Source: Lepidodermella squamata
Lineage: Eukaryota; Gastrotricha
DNA: 64,000 nt
Direction: 5' to 3'
NCBI GenBank assembly: GCA_047495785.1
Contig: JBLDXI010000020.1
Location: 1-64,000 of the forward strand
In this document: piece after piece, positions 27,837-42,400 of the stretch
Numbering within the stretch: the stretch's first letter is position 1
Layout of the letters: each line of letters begins with the position of its first letter
Translations under genes and position numbers: made by a program
Notes under the pieces: model-generated
What the model was told of the DNA's origin: nothing
The model's input: the letters and a program-made list of their open reading frames with translations, nothing else
The model's database searches: none

Positions 27837-29109
27837 TTATATATGATTGTTGGAAATCTGCAACGAACATCGAAATGCACAACAATGCAGAATAATGAGT
27901 CTAATTCGTCTTCTATACCATATCATTATTATTATTATTATGACGAGAGAAAGTACAAGCGAGTTGCCCTGATGCATGTTAACGTCGATGATGCAAATGA
28001 ATGTGGGTTTTCCTATTATCATCTTGGTTACAAACTGAGTTTTGAATGTTATCAAAGTAGAAAACTGAAAAGAGGGACAGTCGTCGTTTTTAGGCGGGTA
28101 TAATCCATCAATAACCGGGTTTTAGAAATATTTACACCAGATATGTACGGTGATATAGTATTTCGCCTTGATCCGAAACTGATATCATGTGCATATTATA
28201 AAGTTGGCTATAACTGCAAGATTTTAACTATATCATAGCCAATTCTACATCTAAATCAAATTCATTCTTCCAAACGAAGTGAGTTATTCTTGCGAGAATC
28301 ATTAGTTACTCTTCAATTAGTCTTTGAGAGCACAACATGCTCAAAGAAAAACCTTACTTATATGACTTTCCTAATAGGCGATGAAAAGATTCACACGAAT
28401 CCGTAGAAATGAGATGCCCAAGAAGTAATAAAATGTGAACGCTACTATCTTGGCAATATTTGAGATATCCACGCGTAAAAACTAATTTCTCGCCGCTAAT
28501 TGTAACGTGAAAATCGAGCAAAATTGCCTCGCGTAAATTACAAGAATGAAAGCTCACAGTAGCCAGATACTTGCATCCTCGTAGCAATCAGTTCGACATT
28601 CAAATGACTAATTCAGTGCCAGCCATCTGCATTATACTTTCATTACATGCGCTGCGAGCATGTAAATAAGACGATAATTTGCGTTCATCTATCACGCGTG
28701 TGCTGTGACTACCATTACCATATCCTTAAACCCTAACATCACTGCTGCGACGATACTGGAGACCACGCGTAAACCGTAAGGACAAGAGCAGACAGTTTCA
28801 CTTGCTCATCGCTCGTGTTCTGCCACTCTTAAGGCACAAGTTCGAATAACATTCGCACGGCAAAAATTTGGCAAGATAGAATGGCTCGAGCCGAAATCGG
28901 TCACAGCAGCTGTTCAGGGTTAGGTACAGATCAATATAGATCGAATCGATAGCCCGGTAAAACGGCTTTAGGGATTTCCATTAGAGAGATTTGTTGGGTT
29001 TGCTTGATGCCATGACACGCCAGATGCGATGCCATTCGGATTTTGAAGTACTATCATGTATTATGAATTATTAGAAAGAATAGCATAAAGCGGTGTAACA
29101 AAAATATCT
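27837..29109. other. Intergenic region
   Basis: Contains an ATT microsatellite near 27925-27943. The short open frames have no coding support. Confidence 0.45.
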
Positions 29110-29905
29110 TCATAAAACAGGCGGATTTTGATCATCTCCCGGTTTTTGATCTACGACAACAATTGCACATGCGTCGAACGCCGATGACGCCGAGGGCCGC
29201 TTCTTCTGAGGAGCTGTCGACGGCAACGACGATGGCGAAGATTGCACATTGGAAGCATTGTTGGTCGCTGTCGACGACGAAGATGACGGGTTCGGCTGCG
29301 ACAGCGTTTGCATTTCGGTGCCAGTATCGATTGATTTGGTCATTTGGGTGCTTGTACTTCCGGATCTAGAAGATCGATCGGCTATAATTGCATGCTTGTT
29401 CACTTTTCACTCGAAAAGGGGTACTAAATTACCTGAGCCTGGTTGAGCTGAGCTGCCGAGAATACTATTGATGTTGCTCGTTGTCGCTGGTGGCGATGTG
29501 ACATTGGAAGTCAACGAATTTATTGGTGGGGTGTTAGAAACAAGACTCGCTGCTGCGACCTGTTGCCGACTGCCTGTGCTAGATATTGAAGCACGGGAGC
29601 CGGGAAGAGCAGCGGAGGCAGTCCCAGGCGTGGCTGGTGCAACCTGTAAAGGGTCGCCTGACTTCGATGCTGAAATAATCAGTTTTGCCAACATTTACAT
29701 CCATATGATCCATAAAATATCAACCTACCGCTTGTTAACATATTCGTCGCTGCCGATGTCGACGTCGGAGGCGGGGGAGGCGGCAATATAATATCTTGAA
29801 CAGATCCAGCTGGTCGTCGGGGAACCAGAGCAGCTGTTGTTGTTGAGGGATTTTCGCCGGCGTGGTTCACCAGCAGCATCGGAACCGCCTCGTCGAGCAT
29901 TGATT
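29110..29905 (-). CDS. Ser/Thr/Pro-rich protein, C-terminal exons
   Basis: Three consecutive coding exons on the minus strand: 29905-29729, 29669-29433 and 29381-29110, with phase-1 GT-AG introns of 59 and 51 bases and a stop at 29110. The encoded 228 residues start SMLDEAVPMLLVNHAGEN, contain a run of Pro (LPPPPPPTSTS), and are otherwise low-complexity Ser/Thr/Pro/Ala. The frame stays open through all three junctions, which supports coding. An acceptor at 29906 implies an upstream exon that I could not identify. The family is not recognised. Confidence 0.65.
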
Positions 29906-31870
29906 CTGAGTAAAATAGATAAGCAAGCATTATCACAACTGCATCGCATTGCGGCATCAAAGAAGAATTTCTTCGCTCATCAATTTTTTGTAATCTATCA
30001 CATTCATTTCTTTTTGAAACATCCGATGATCGGGAAGCAATTCACGCATTTGCGGCTCCAAGAATGTCCAACAAACTCAACAAGAGATTGAAAGGTATAT
30101 AGAGTACAACTGCTCTTCGGCAATAGAATTTAGCAATGAAGATGCAAACTGAAAACTAGAGAGAATGTAAAGCGCAAATTAGAACAATAGACAGCGGCAA
30201 TCCAAGACAAACAGTCCACTTCCCAGTTACCAATCACCGAGTACGCATCCATTCGATGTAATTATTCGCTTTTCCACCCATATCAAAATGTTGCATAATA
30301 GCTTTATTCAGGACATGCTTTTTCGCCGTGCTTCAGTCAACCGAACAAGCAAGATTTGCGAAATTCTACCTTTGAAACTGAGTAACGCCCACAAGCATCA
30401 GAGCCGAAATTAATTTCGCGGCGAACGCATTGCAGCTTATGAAGGGGACATACATCTACCGATAATTCGCATTCCATAAATCTTCAGATTGAAGAGACGT
30501 CTCAATCTTTTCATGAAGCCAGAACTGTATGTCCTCACCCGTTAGAAATTCGACCGGTATTTTATATATCTTAAAGCCAATTCTCCCAGTCCAAACTTAT
30601 TTAATTAAGAAGTTTTTCGCTTAACCAGATTTCCGACGGAACAGGAAATTGGCTAAATTCTGCCTGCGGCTAATTTCCTAAATGTGATATTATTGTGTGT
30701 TTTCATCATAATTGAGTGAGCTTGCTGCCGCATTAAAATGTAGGGTAAAGCCAGGTGAGCTACTGAAATTAAGCTTATTGCTATCATACGATTTACAAGA
30801 TGACATGGTACCTATAAAAAACTGCATCAGCCATCGCATATTACTTATGGTATCGTGCGCCCTGTATGGTGCAATGGATCAAGCTATATAATTAGCAGTG
30901 CTTTCCCTGAAAATATTACTACCTGGAATCCGACCCCGCTGTTACGGAATAACAATTTGTAATGAACGAAAATCTATTCAGTTAGCAAAGTCAAATTAAA
31001 AAGGCTAAAAATGGCTAAAACGAGGCAAAAGTGTGATCATTTGTTGGGTGATAACTGCAGCTGATGGAGCACATGGTAGGTGAGGCTGAATTTAATAAAA
31101 ATCTTAAGCTCCAAGTCTCAATGTGCGTAGGTAAGTTGTTTTCTAGAAGCGTTTCGCCCTCGGGAAAGCAAATGAATAACGCCTTGGCGACACTGGTGAC
31201 AACTCATTTCAGAGAAAGCTGTCGAACTCTTGAAATAAATGTTGACACATACAATCACAAACGTAGCTATCGATTAACGGATATGTCTCATTTCATAGAT
31301 TGAAGTTATTGGTTCAGAGATAACAGCCTCCCGAGTGAAACTCTATCCAGCGAGATCCAAATTTGTGATTCGCCTTAGCTATGCTCTATTTTACGAAGTC
31401 AATGAGGCTCGTCATATAGGCAAAAGGTAGGGCTTGCATTTGACCAGTCTTAGCTTTCGAAAATTGAGCAGAGCTAAAAGCTAAAATTTGATATCTCGCC
31501 ATGATATTTTTCCCTCGGGTTCAAGATCACACATTTAGTCTCCCGAAATGATAACAAAATGTGTAGAAAAGGCGCTAAAGAAATGCAAAGTATTGTTTCA
31601 CTTACTCAACATTGCTGGAAAATTGTCAAAAATAATAAAATTAAATCGATAAAGGGCGATTTACATACCAAAGCTAACTTCAATAAAAGTTTAGTATTAA
31701 ATTAAAAGGATTGTCATATAATCACTAGTGAAGGATTCCCAGATTGAATCCTTAATTGAAACTAAAAAATATTCCAGAAATAACTACTGCATTCGACAGG
31801 AGCAAATTTAAAAGAAGATCGGTGCATCAAATGAATAAGTCAATGTTCGCAAAGCACTTGATTCGAGTCG
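29906..31870. other. Intergenic or intronic, no gene seen
   Basis: May contain upstream exons of the Ser/Thr/Pro-rich gene and distal exons of the Shaw gene. No convincing ORF. Confidence 0.4.
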
Positions 31871-31938
31871 TTATTCACCACGTGTAAGATGCATGTTAGC
31901 AAAAATATAATAATAAGGCGATATGATGTGGAACTCAC

Positions 31939-33719
31939 TTTCAAGTGGACTTCGACCGATGCCACCTGGAAAAAAAATCGTACATGAGCGCAAGTTAACG
32001 CAAAATCGGGGGATGATAAATCGAGAGAAAGTCAGACTGACCTCCCATTCGGGCCATTTTAGACTCCCCGGCGCCACCCGACGGCCCAGACGCGCCACCT
32101 CCGCGACGGCCTGGTCCGCCGCCGCCACCTCCTCCGTGGCCGTCTCCACCAGCACCGCGAACTGGTGGACCTTTAGGTCTGACGGCCTCCACCGGCAATA
32201 CGCGCCTACGTTTCTTCGGCAGCTTTGAGCGGGCTTGGGTATGTGAGTAGAACATGGCAAAGTTTGAGACGATGACGGGCACTGGCAGAGCGATAGTTAA
32301 CACGCCGGCCAGGGCACATGCAGCACCAACGAGCATACCACAGTAAGTTTTGGGGGTCACTAGAAAAATGAAGGGTCCAAATATAGCAAACAGAATTACT
32401 GAGGCTAAATATTGGCTTACTATCACCGTAGCCGACTGTGGTCATTGTTACTATCGCCCACCACAATCCAACCGGTATAGAATCGAATTCATTATCCGGG
32501 TTATACTGTATTCGCTCGGCATAGTATATTAGTGAGGCGAATATGACGATGCCGATTACTAAGAAGAAGACAAGCAGACCGAGCTCCTTGGCCGATGCCT
32601 TGAACGTGTGAATGAGAATCTTCAATCCTTTGGAGTGTCGCGTCAGCTTGAACAAACGCATAATACGGATTATTGAAAAAAACTCGAGAATATCATGATC
32701 GCGGTTGAGCGTCGTCAACACATAGTCGACGTAGAATGACAGGGTGGCGACACAGTCGATAACGTTTATAGCATCACGGGCGAACTCGAATTTGTTAGGA
32801 CAAACGATGAAGCGTATAATAATTTCGAACGTAAACCATCCATTACATATGCACTCTATGTAAAAGAATGCACCGTGTGGCTTCGTTTTTTCCTTCATCA
32901 ACGCCCAGTTCCGCCCCGCGACCAGGTCTGTGAACGTTTCGTTGTAGATGTTCGGCACACGCAAAGCGGCGTGAGTTTTCAGGCAGAAGGACAGGATCGA
33001 CACAACGATGAAAAACACGGACATTGAGCTTACAACCTGGCAAAACAAAAAATGGCTCGTGTAATATTAAGTCTTGTACTCGGTGTCGCCAGGGCACGTA
33101 CTTTGGCAGCAGTTGACGAGTAGGGTTCATCGAACAAGGCGTACGCTTTGGGCTTGATGCGCTGCCAAGCCGTAAGCCGTCCGGCTGAGTACATTTCTTC
33201 GAGGCCGAACTTTTTCATGAGATCCTCCTCTGTAACTTTGTCTGTGTCGATTTCAAGCCGATCGATTATCGCCAGCGTTTCTTGGGTGTCTCTGTGCTGT
33301 GTGTAAGTCATCCAACAGCACGGCTCCACTTGGTTGGCATCGAGTCCCCAAAACTCCAACTCCTCCTCGAACAGGGGGCCGCACACGTCGGTAGGGTAAT
33401 GCAATTTACCCGTGCGGTAGTAGCTAGTAAAAACGGGCTTAATTGACACGGAGAAGCGAGAAAAACTTCGCGACTTACTTGAGAATCATCGAAAATACTC
33501 CGGGATGACGGTCAAAGAAGTATCTGAAATTTAGTATTTAACGACACTAATTAGTGAGAATCTTACACAATCTTACTCATTCAGGACTGGGTCGTAGTTA
33601 GCTAACGCCTCCGTAAGCCGGGAAAGGCGAGTTGCTGGAATTTTTTTCAGAGTAGCTTTGTAGGTTTCGTGGCGGATCCCGCCGACGTTGAGGACCACTC
33701 TGTTTTCGGAGTCCGCCAT
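31939..33719 (-). CDS. Shaw: Voltage-gated potassium channel, Shaw/Kv3 type
   Basis: Exons on the minus strand: 33719-33577, 33523-33479, 33423-33102, 33036-32421, 32359-32042 and 31965-31939, with consistent phases. The start [20 protein letters not shown] and [10 protein letters not shown] are the T1/BTB tetramerisation domain; [13 protein letters not shown] and EPCCWMTY are Shaw hallmarks. The transmembrane part includes an S4 with regularly spaced Arg/Lys ([15 protein letters not shown]), the filter [10 protein letters not shown]6 with [15 protein letters not shown], and the [15 protein letters not shown] segment typical of Shaw. The tail is Gly-rich. After 31939 there is a strong donor (GTGAGT), so the gene probably continues left; otherwise it would stop at 31871. 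The product is a plasma-membrane K+ channel of excitable cells. Confidence 0.93.
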
Positions 33720-34964
33720 TCAGTAAGGCTTCGATTAAAAGATTTCAGAGATTTCAGCAGAAGCCAGATGGGTTCCGAAGTTCGACAGATTCACCTTCAC
33801 ATCAGATGCTTGCAATAACGCAGCACCGCAGCATAGTAGATAGCAATTAGCCTAAGAAAGCACCATTTTGCAGGAGACAAAAATGGAAAATGATGAACGG
33901 TGCAGAGGATTAGCCAAACAAGATCAGAGGCTGTCAGCACGCCCTTTCCATTGACTGATCGGGTTTTCGCGGTTTGATTGCTGGAACACTCTTTCAACTT
34001 GAAGTAAATCTCTAAATAGAACGCTGCTCGCGGGCAGCTGAAGATGGGTAATTATTCGTAACTAGAAATGGTAGGCAAAACAGTGCAAATATATGATTGG
34101 AAGATATTTCAAATTATTGCTAGACGCTGTCATTGGCAAAGATCAAATAATTAGCAAATGATGGTAAACGAATTAACGCGGGCTGTTGGTCTTAGCGGAA
34201 ATAGCCCATTAGGCAGGACACAATGATATGCAATAAATTATTATGATACAGGTAAGCAAAATGTTGACAAGGCGGCGATACACATAATTCAAATCGGTCA
34301 CTTTTAACGCAACCAAATACAAGAGAGCGACCAGACTCCCGGCATCAGATGTTGTTGTAATTACTTGAATTTCTTCACTTTTAAGCTGCTGATAGATAAG
34401 GCCACTAGAGTGTGAAGATCGCGACGACATCCCTTCATTCAGTAAGAACGATCTAAATGGCAGATTTGATGAGGGAGCGATAAGAGAACAGAATAGAAAA
34501 AATCAGTGCTGCTCGGTTATGTTTTAAAAAGCGCGAAACAAGGTCGCCTGATTTTACATGTCGCTGAGACTGAGTCGAGCTGCATTGCAAAATTGCAACA
34601 CGAGAAATTTCGTCAATATTATTAATGTTATTGCTTTAGTCATTACTTCAGAAGAAACGCAGCAAGCAAGAAATTTCAAGTATTACATACTGGGGCGTGC
34701 TTGTAAGACGACGAGCGAGTGAAGTGTACAAATTTACTGCGCGTGTGTGTTGCGCTCGCAATTTTACAATACACGGCGTATAGTAATAAGGCGCGATATA
34801 AAATCACTAGTAATAATAAAAAATAACATGAGCAGGGGTGTCGACGTGAGGCGCAAGCGATCGAAATGGCGAGCCGGCATCTTGTAGTAGCTACGCCGTC
34901 GCATCGCTTCTGGTTGTATATTTTCTGACCGTGCGCCTGTAGAATGAAATTCGCAATGAATCAC

Positions 34965-35001
<37 letters not shown>

Positions 35002-38000
35002 GAGGTGAGCGCGCCGCGTTAAAAAAAAGCGGATTATGCTAGTAATATTAATAGCGAGACAGTACTACTTGACGAAAAAGGTGTCGCAAACAACATGGCT
35101 CAGCCAGCCGCACGCCGTACGAAATTGCTTGCACTTGCTTTTTCGCGTGGAAATGTCATGCGCGCCTGTGCCGCGGCGATTTCGCGCTCAGCAGGCATGC
35201 TCGATAGACTTACCGGCGCTGGCGCGTCTTTCGCGAGCGATCGCAGTCCCAGAAAAACTGCAGGCTCCACCAGTCAGCAAATGATAGTGCTATCAAGTCC
35301 ATTCAATGACCAAAAAACATTGCGTTTCGCGAAATAGGATTCGCGGTGAATCGCTGAAAAAGCATGCTCTTATTAATATTAGCTCAGTTTTTGATTTCTA
35401 ACGATACTTATCGATAGTTGTGATCGATAATTAATGATCAGTAAGAAAAGCGTTCCAAAATTGGGTTCGCAGGCAAATAGTTGCAAAATAAAGAATGCAT
35501 CTCGGGCCCACAACAGCTACGGGCGGTTAGATAACGCATAATGGAAAGGGGCGAGCTCCTCGAGAGTCCACATCATCTCTATCTATATTCCGCAATTGCT
35601 CTATAAATTAACTATTTGGAGTCAGCCGCGTTGTAGCCTCAGCTAAACATGAGGGAAAACGAATATATCTTATGGCCGGGTCATGCGTTGCGCGCGAAGT
35701 TGGATATATGGTGCCTCTGTCACTGTGGCGTAATAATTTTACACCGGCTATCGCAGTCTAATATGCCCCCGCGATAAAAAGAAGCATCAAGCGAAAATGA
35801 AGGTGCGATGAGCAGAGAGGGACAATGAGTGGCGATCGATACGTGTGACTATAGGCCAAGAGCAGGCGGCGAAAATTTGTTATCGGCGAGACGCGTATCA
35901 TTGCGCTGACGTCGTTTATCATCTCATCAAAGATCAGCTATGGCTCACCACTACATCCACATTATTATAACCGACAACAAGTAGGCGGCGGCTTGATTAT
36001 GAGTAATATGGATATTAGGTAATTTTATTAATACATAATATTCGCGGTAATAACACGGCGGCGATAATGTCACAGGTCAAGTTTCGGTTTTCAAGTCTAA
36101 AAATAATCCTAATACAAGAAACAAGCTCCCCGCGCGAGAATTTGTACTTCGTGTGGCCAAGCAAAAATGAGGAGAATTTGCCAATTTTACGCTCTTTGCC
36201 GCAATCATCGCTTCTGTGGCACAAAAAGAATGCGACATCGTAGACGAAAAGTTTCTTCGTGTTGAAAAACTGCATTTCATGAAGTGTGTGCGAGTGAAAA
36301 GTCATTAAAAAATGTAAAATGCGTAAAATGCCCGGTTTTGGTTATGCTAAAAATAAAATAATGCACTTTAAAAAACGCCACGTGATAACTCCTCAATAAA
36401 AACGTGAAGACATAATAAAGAAATAAATAATTTCAGAGATTATGAAGCACGGTTTCGTTTATATATCGCAAGTAAGGCTTTAGCTAAAACAATCGTCACA
36501 AACGATATGGATTATCGATTGCTGATGACCAATCGAAGTGAATACATTAGTTAAACTCATTATACGAATATAGCACATGCATGCTAATGAGACACGAGAA
36601 AAATTAGTTCTTCAAATGCGACTGCATAGCGCTAGTGGGGCTTTGGATAAATCCTTTGTATTTCTGCCTATAAACTCACAATATACATCCGGAATCACGG
36701 CAGAAGGGTGTAAGGTGTAAAATATTAGGTCAGGTGTAGGCTGTGAGCATATCGACTACAGGTTTGCCAGGCGAGTGGGTCCGCCTCATACAAAAATGCA
36801 TCACCAGTAATATACAAGACGACGCGCTATTCGCTGGAAACACACACACACATATATATATATATATAAATATAGTACATCAGCGGCGCATGAAAATAAT
36901 GTAATAATTTTATATAATAATAACAACAATAACAATAATCATAATATAATGTGAATTTGCGCTCATTTTTCTTGGCTTGAATGAAGTTTTTCTTCAGTCA
37001 GCGTCGCCGAGCTCTAGCATGTATCGCGCAGCAGTGTTGTGCTTCGGTCGGCATTTGTTCGTTGGCTGAATATAATAAAACCCAGCAGAAATCGCTGCCG
37101 CATCGACATGTTCGCAAGCGCGCGTGCGCCGCCTATAATAGCACAGTGCGAAGTGTAATGCAATAGAAAAGCCGCTCGTGATGCGAAACGGCGCGGCGAT
37201 AATAAAAAAGTCGCAGAGCGGGCGGCATGTAGCAAAAATCGCGTCTAACGACATCCTAAATGCAGGCGATGTCAGGCGCGCGCGCGCAACGTAAGAGAGC
37301 GCGCGCGCACATGAGAATATTGCGGCGGCTGGCGCTGCCGGGCGGCGGCGGCGGCGGCGGCGAATCGGCGGCGCAGTTCGCAGTGCACGTATTACGAGCC
37401 AGGCGACGCCGCATTTTTGCTGCCAGCAGCACACAAATATCGGCGCTGGACTATCGAAAGTACTGCGCGCGGTATTGCCAAAGACGTTAGCGCCGCGCAA
37501 AATAGTAATAGAAATAAAAATAATAATAAATAATAACGTCATAAATGTGCAGTATAAATATTATAGAAATATTTCTTATTGGCTCGCAGGCTCGTAGGCG
37601 CGTGCTCTTCGTTATCGGCACGCAAAAGCGCACACAGCCGGCAGGCGCGCAAGCGCCGACGGATAGTGAGCGAACCTAGGACGACCGAGTCGCAAATGGC
37701 CGCCGCCGCCGACGACGAAGATGACGACGACGACGAAAAGGACAAGGAATTCGGCAATGCGGCCACGAGCTGTCTTATTGATTTTCGGATCTGCGCAAGA
37801 CTTTCCTCGTAGTTGTGCTGAGCACGTTAAGCGTCCCAGAGTGTTTGCGAGTCTTCGAAGGTCGTCGTCGCCACGTTCCTTCTGTTAATAGGTGATGGTC
37901 CATCGTGCTGCACTTCCTAACTATCACTTATCGGTTTTTAAATATCTGGCCAATGTAGGTCGTTACAGGCTTTTACTAGCAGACTCCCCTTTCTGCGAAA

Positions 38001-38475
38001 TTTTGTAATCTACTTATAACTTGGACCTGGAAACCGTCGACCAGCATCCGAAGCGTATAAATTAATTTTTCCATGGCCATAGCTTTTCATGATTTTCAGT
38101 TGGGATTCGATATACTTTGAGGACGGATCACTTGAAGGAAGAAACCAGAACGACGTGATGATTAGTAACGCGAATTTATAAACCACATCCAATTTGAAAA
38201 AGAAACGCATTGTCTCATTTCCGACGTTATTTGATACACACTTCAGTGAGTGTGCTAAAAAACTAGCACGTAGAAAAAAGTAGAAGTACTTTCGAAGTAC
38301 AACTTTTGGAAGTTTTATAAGTGTACACCCTAGACAGAAGCTATTTATCTATTTGAAAGCTTTATGCCCAAGAGATGACAACTAAAACGTTAGCTATGGA
38401 AAAAAGACATAATTACATGTCATGTTCAGAAATTAGGACTGAAAAAGGGAGAAATTATAGGTTAGGTTATAGATG
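33720..38475. other. Gene-poor region with microsatellites and a CpG-rich block
   Basis: An (ATT)n run at 34974-35002, (TA)n at 36852-36868, and a GC-rich, CpG-rich block from about 36980 to 37820 with (GGC)n near 37340 and GCGC runs. The CpG-rich block could be a promoter region, possibly of the Shaw gene or an unseen neighbour. The short ORFs inside it are compositional. Confidence 0.45.
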
Positions 38476-39045
38476 TCAACAAGAGTAATATAACGTTCTA
38501 ATAAGTTCAAACATAACGGTTTCCAATTCTTTGACAGTGGCAATAATTTCTGCTTTCTGATGATTGGATGTTAATACTGTTGCCCTGCCGCCATCGAAGA
38601 GGATTGTGTAATTTAGGTCAAAAGCATAATAATTCTGCAATAAAGGACGGCGCCAAACTTGTGCGCCAAGAAGAACATGTGTAAAATTTACTTTCATAAA
38701 ATTACATTATTTGTTGACAGCTGAAAGCAAGAAAAATCCAAGGAAACGGAAGAAATGAAAGATCCTCAAGCTAGCGTGTAAAATGGAGCTGCGAGAGTGG
38801 CAGCTTTAGCTGAGTTTTCGGAGACGTTACCCAAAGTTGGGTCGAGACGCAGCATTTCCAAAAGAATTTCACCCTTGGACGAGTGAGCCATTGGAATAAA
38901 TAATAATGTCGTGTAATGTTTCCAGCCATATCGCGTTCGGAATCGCAGCTGCTGAAAATAGCATTTCTTGTTGCTCGGATCCACCTCAAATAATCTTTGT
39001 CATGAAAATTTAGATTGGTTCGGGTCACGAACTGAAACGATGGGG
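38476..39045 (-). CDS. Candidate exons of an unrecognised gene
   Basis: Two minus-strand frames look coding by composition: one ending at 38766 (KCYFQQLRFRTRYGWKHY, then LFIPMAHSSKGEILLEML) and one at 38697-38476 (VNFTHVLLGAQVWRRPL). I found no convincing splice pairing, and neither belongs to a family I recognise. This is a low-confidence call. Confidence 0.25.
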
Positions 39046-39422
39046 GAAACAAAAATCAAAACTGAGAGAAGAATTTCGATGTCCTGTGATACTAAAATTA
39101 GGTCGCAACAAATTGAGTGAAGGGGTAGAATACGGTTGGAGAATCGAGTGAAAGGATGCAAGAAGGGTGGATAAAAATTTCGCAGCTTGTACCCAGAGGT
39201 ACGCCAGTTTTTACCGCTCGATGATAATTATTCATACACACATTTGAGAATTGATTTCAAATAGCACGAAACGCGCACATTGAATGGCAAACAATCATTA
39301 TAATATCATCATCATCACCAGCAGCAGCATAATATTTAACATATTATAGGGCAGCGATTTCGAACAGCCAGCCGCGGCCCATCATCGTCATCATCGACGG
39401 CGATGCGCTGCTACGATAATAC

Positions 39423-39458
<36 letters not shown>

Positions 39459-42400
39459 CGATGTCTGGAGCGCCCGATGAGGCACGTAAAATGTTTTCAG
39501 TGGGCAAAACATATTGCCCGATAGCACAATTATTTGTGCATTATTATGTTGTAATGTGAATACGCCTATAACAAAGTATTCCTACACGCAATATTTGAAT
39601 GCAGTACTATCAGTTGCTTGGTGAATAGCCATTTTTGTAGGCATAAAATACATCATTATGAATTTTCCTGTTATAGAATGAAGCCGATTTATATGAGAAC
39701 GAATAACAAGTATAGGTAAAGGTAATATTAATATTAGCCCATTTAACAAAATTCACACAATTATTATTATTATTCGTACATGGTAGATAGATAGATATAT
39801 AGATATCTAGAGAATGTGGAGGCATCGTGGCAAAAAGGCCGCAACATTGCCATACCAGCTACGAGAGCCGCAGCGATTTTTCCATGTTATGCTTGGCTGA
39901 TGTGCAAGCGGTTATTTACCAAACTATACAGAAGTGTGATAAAAATACAGCCTTTTTATTGGCACATCGCTCAAATTTCGCCAGTCCTCCAAGAGTAAAC
40001 AAACACAGATTCGCGATTTCAACAACAGCAGATGCGAATCGATCATTGAACGTCAGTTGTGAGATACGTGTGATCTTCCCTGCTGAATTCCTCATGAATT
40101 TGCAAAAGCGCGTACCCAGAATTTATTATGACTGAAATATAAGGTAACGGAGTCTTGTAAAAACAGAGCGGTTTTATGAACTTTACAAGCCCATCCCTTC
40201 TTTATTCCGAGGGAGCAAAATAAAGGAAAACAACGAAGCGCCTCACTAGGCAAGTTCATAAACTTCATAAAATTGATATAAACTATCGACTCTTAATCTA
40301 TGCGGAGAAATGCTGGCTGATAATACTTCGCATATTATATTTGACGGGCACGCGGCCAAAGCGAGGCATGTGGCAGACGTATGGCGGCTTTTTAGCGCTA
40401 ACTGCCGATACGAAAATGCGGGTAACAAACGGCAATATTGCTTGTGGAATTTATTATATATACCCACTATAGCAAACACTAAACTAATTGTGCGGAAAAT
40501 CGTATCTGAATCGCCAAACGCTTTAAAATTTGCCGCACTTGATGGGCGAAAAAATGTGATAATATGTGGTATAAACTTTGTGATGCTCTCCATTCGCGCA
40601 ATTTTTATTATTTTAAAGCGCTAAATAAGCAATCCGCAAGGGGTGATGTTCCACTGCCGCGAAAATAATGGCTTTCATGCTAACATTACCGCATTAAAAT
40701 GGAGAGACATCGAAGAATAGGAAAATAACACATTCGAAATATGTATGTAGTTCAATGCACCACAAAGCCCGATCGATTGGCTATTAGATGAAAATTCGGA
40801 AAAAATAATTCCAAATGACGTCAGAAAGCCAGCACATCACTTGTTAGAACGTTCTATTAAAACTCATACAACATCAATCTTTATAGCTTATAGCTCTTCT
40901 CTGAAAGGACAGTGAGAATTGAAAAATCCTTGTAGATAGACATCCCTCTAGATAAGGCAGTAAACGCCCCAAACACCTACGGTAACCAGCTACCTCATTT
41001 TGCGCAAATTTCAACGAAAAGCGTCGCCTGAAATTGAGCATATTTTGTAAAAATAGAGATACCGTATCCTTGTCTCGTCAACACACAGTTAATGACTACA
41101 TGCGTTTCGAAAAAAAAAGATTTTAACAGTAGTAAGCATTCAAGCGCTAGAACGCAAATTTACCGATAAGCTTTCAATTAAGAAAATATGAACTACGAGC
41201 ATTCACAAACACGAGAAAATTATTTTCAAACGCCATCACCAAAGATTGAGTAAGTAACAAATTATGATCTGGTCTGCGTTCACCAGTTGAAAGCTGCAAA
41301 ATGGCAATAATCGTCTCGCTGTTTTCGTTGACGCCGACATGCTGGGCATATATGTGGCTGCAATATACGTAGTGTAGCAAATACATAGTTACGCAGTGAA
41401 TTGATCATTCGCTGTTTCCCCGCGGAATCGCGCGGTTATTTTAAAAGATAATACTCAAGGTGGGCGAAGTAGGTACCAACGGTAGCGGAGCATGAAAGCA
41501 ATAATGTTATTCTACGCAGCCAGGAACCGCACCGCATTGTATATTTAATAGGAGCCCACTCGTTCTTGGCCTTGTGTTTTCCATTAACTCATTTCACTTG
41601 AACCCGTACACGCTGCTTACCTACTTCTTGACGTAAGCATAGGGCTGCCGATTCTTCACCCCCTCTCTCTTCCCTTCCGATTTTATTACTTACCATGTGC
41701 TTGAAGTAAACATTTGGCAGTTTTTTCCACAAATATAAGTTAATCTGGCAATCTGCTAAAGAATGCTAGAGAATCAGGACGAGGAAAAATAAATTTTGGT
41801 TTACGTTTACACACAGAGGAAGATTCTGGATCAGATGGATCAAACGTACCTGTAAGTTCTATCAAAATAGGACTTACCAAGGAACGCTTAGTTACGACTC
41901 TCTAACGGAGATGGAAAGAAAATGAAGACTTGACTTCTATCGCAGCGCAAAAGAAGCAGCATTCGGCTCCGCTAATAATGAAGTGAACAAGAATTTCTTT
42001 GAAAATAAGCAAATAAGTATCTAATGATTGGTGCACGCCAAACATAACTCCTCATTATTTAAAAATTACCGAAGCATAACTTTGCTCGGTGTAGCTCTTT
42101 CACTACCTTGTTATACTCGAACGAAAATTGCGCTCAACTTCAGGCAGGAAAAGTCCACTTCTGCTTCCAGGAACTGAACATGACGTTTACGTTTATAAAC
42201 GAGGAGTATAAATATACCTATGATATGTTTTCTCAAATAAAATAATAAAAATTAATGTAATTAGTAAGTACGTTTTCTTGCAGCTTCGAAGTCCGTTGCC
42301 TAATATAATGCATAGGTATGTACATAAACGCGATCAAATTAAACAAAATTTATTCAAAAATTTCAGATATTTTATCAACGTTCGTATCAATTAATTGTTC

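Noticed and set aside
40246-40624. Overlapping ORFs on both strands
   Set aside because: No family similarity, no splice structure, AT-rich composition; consistent with chance.
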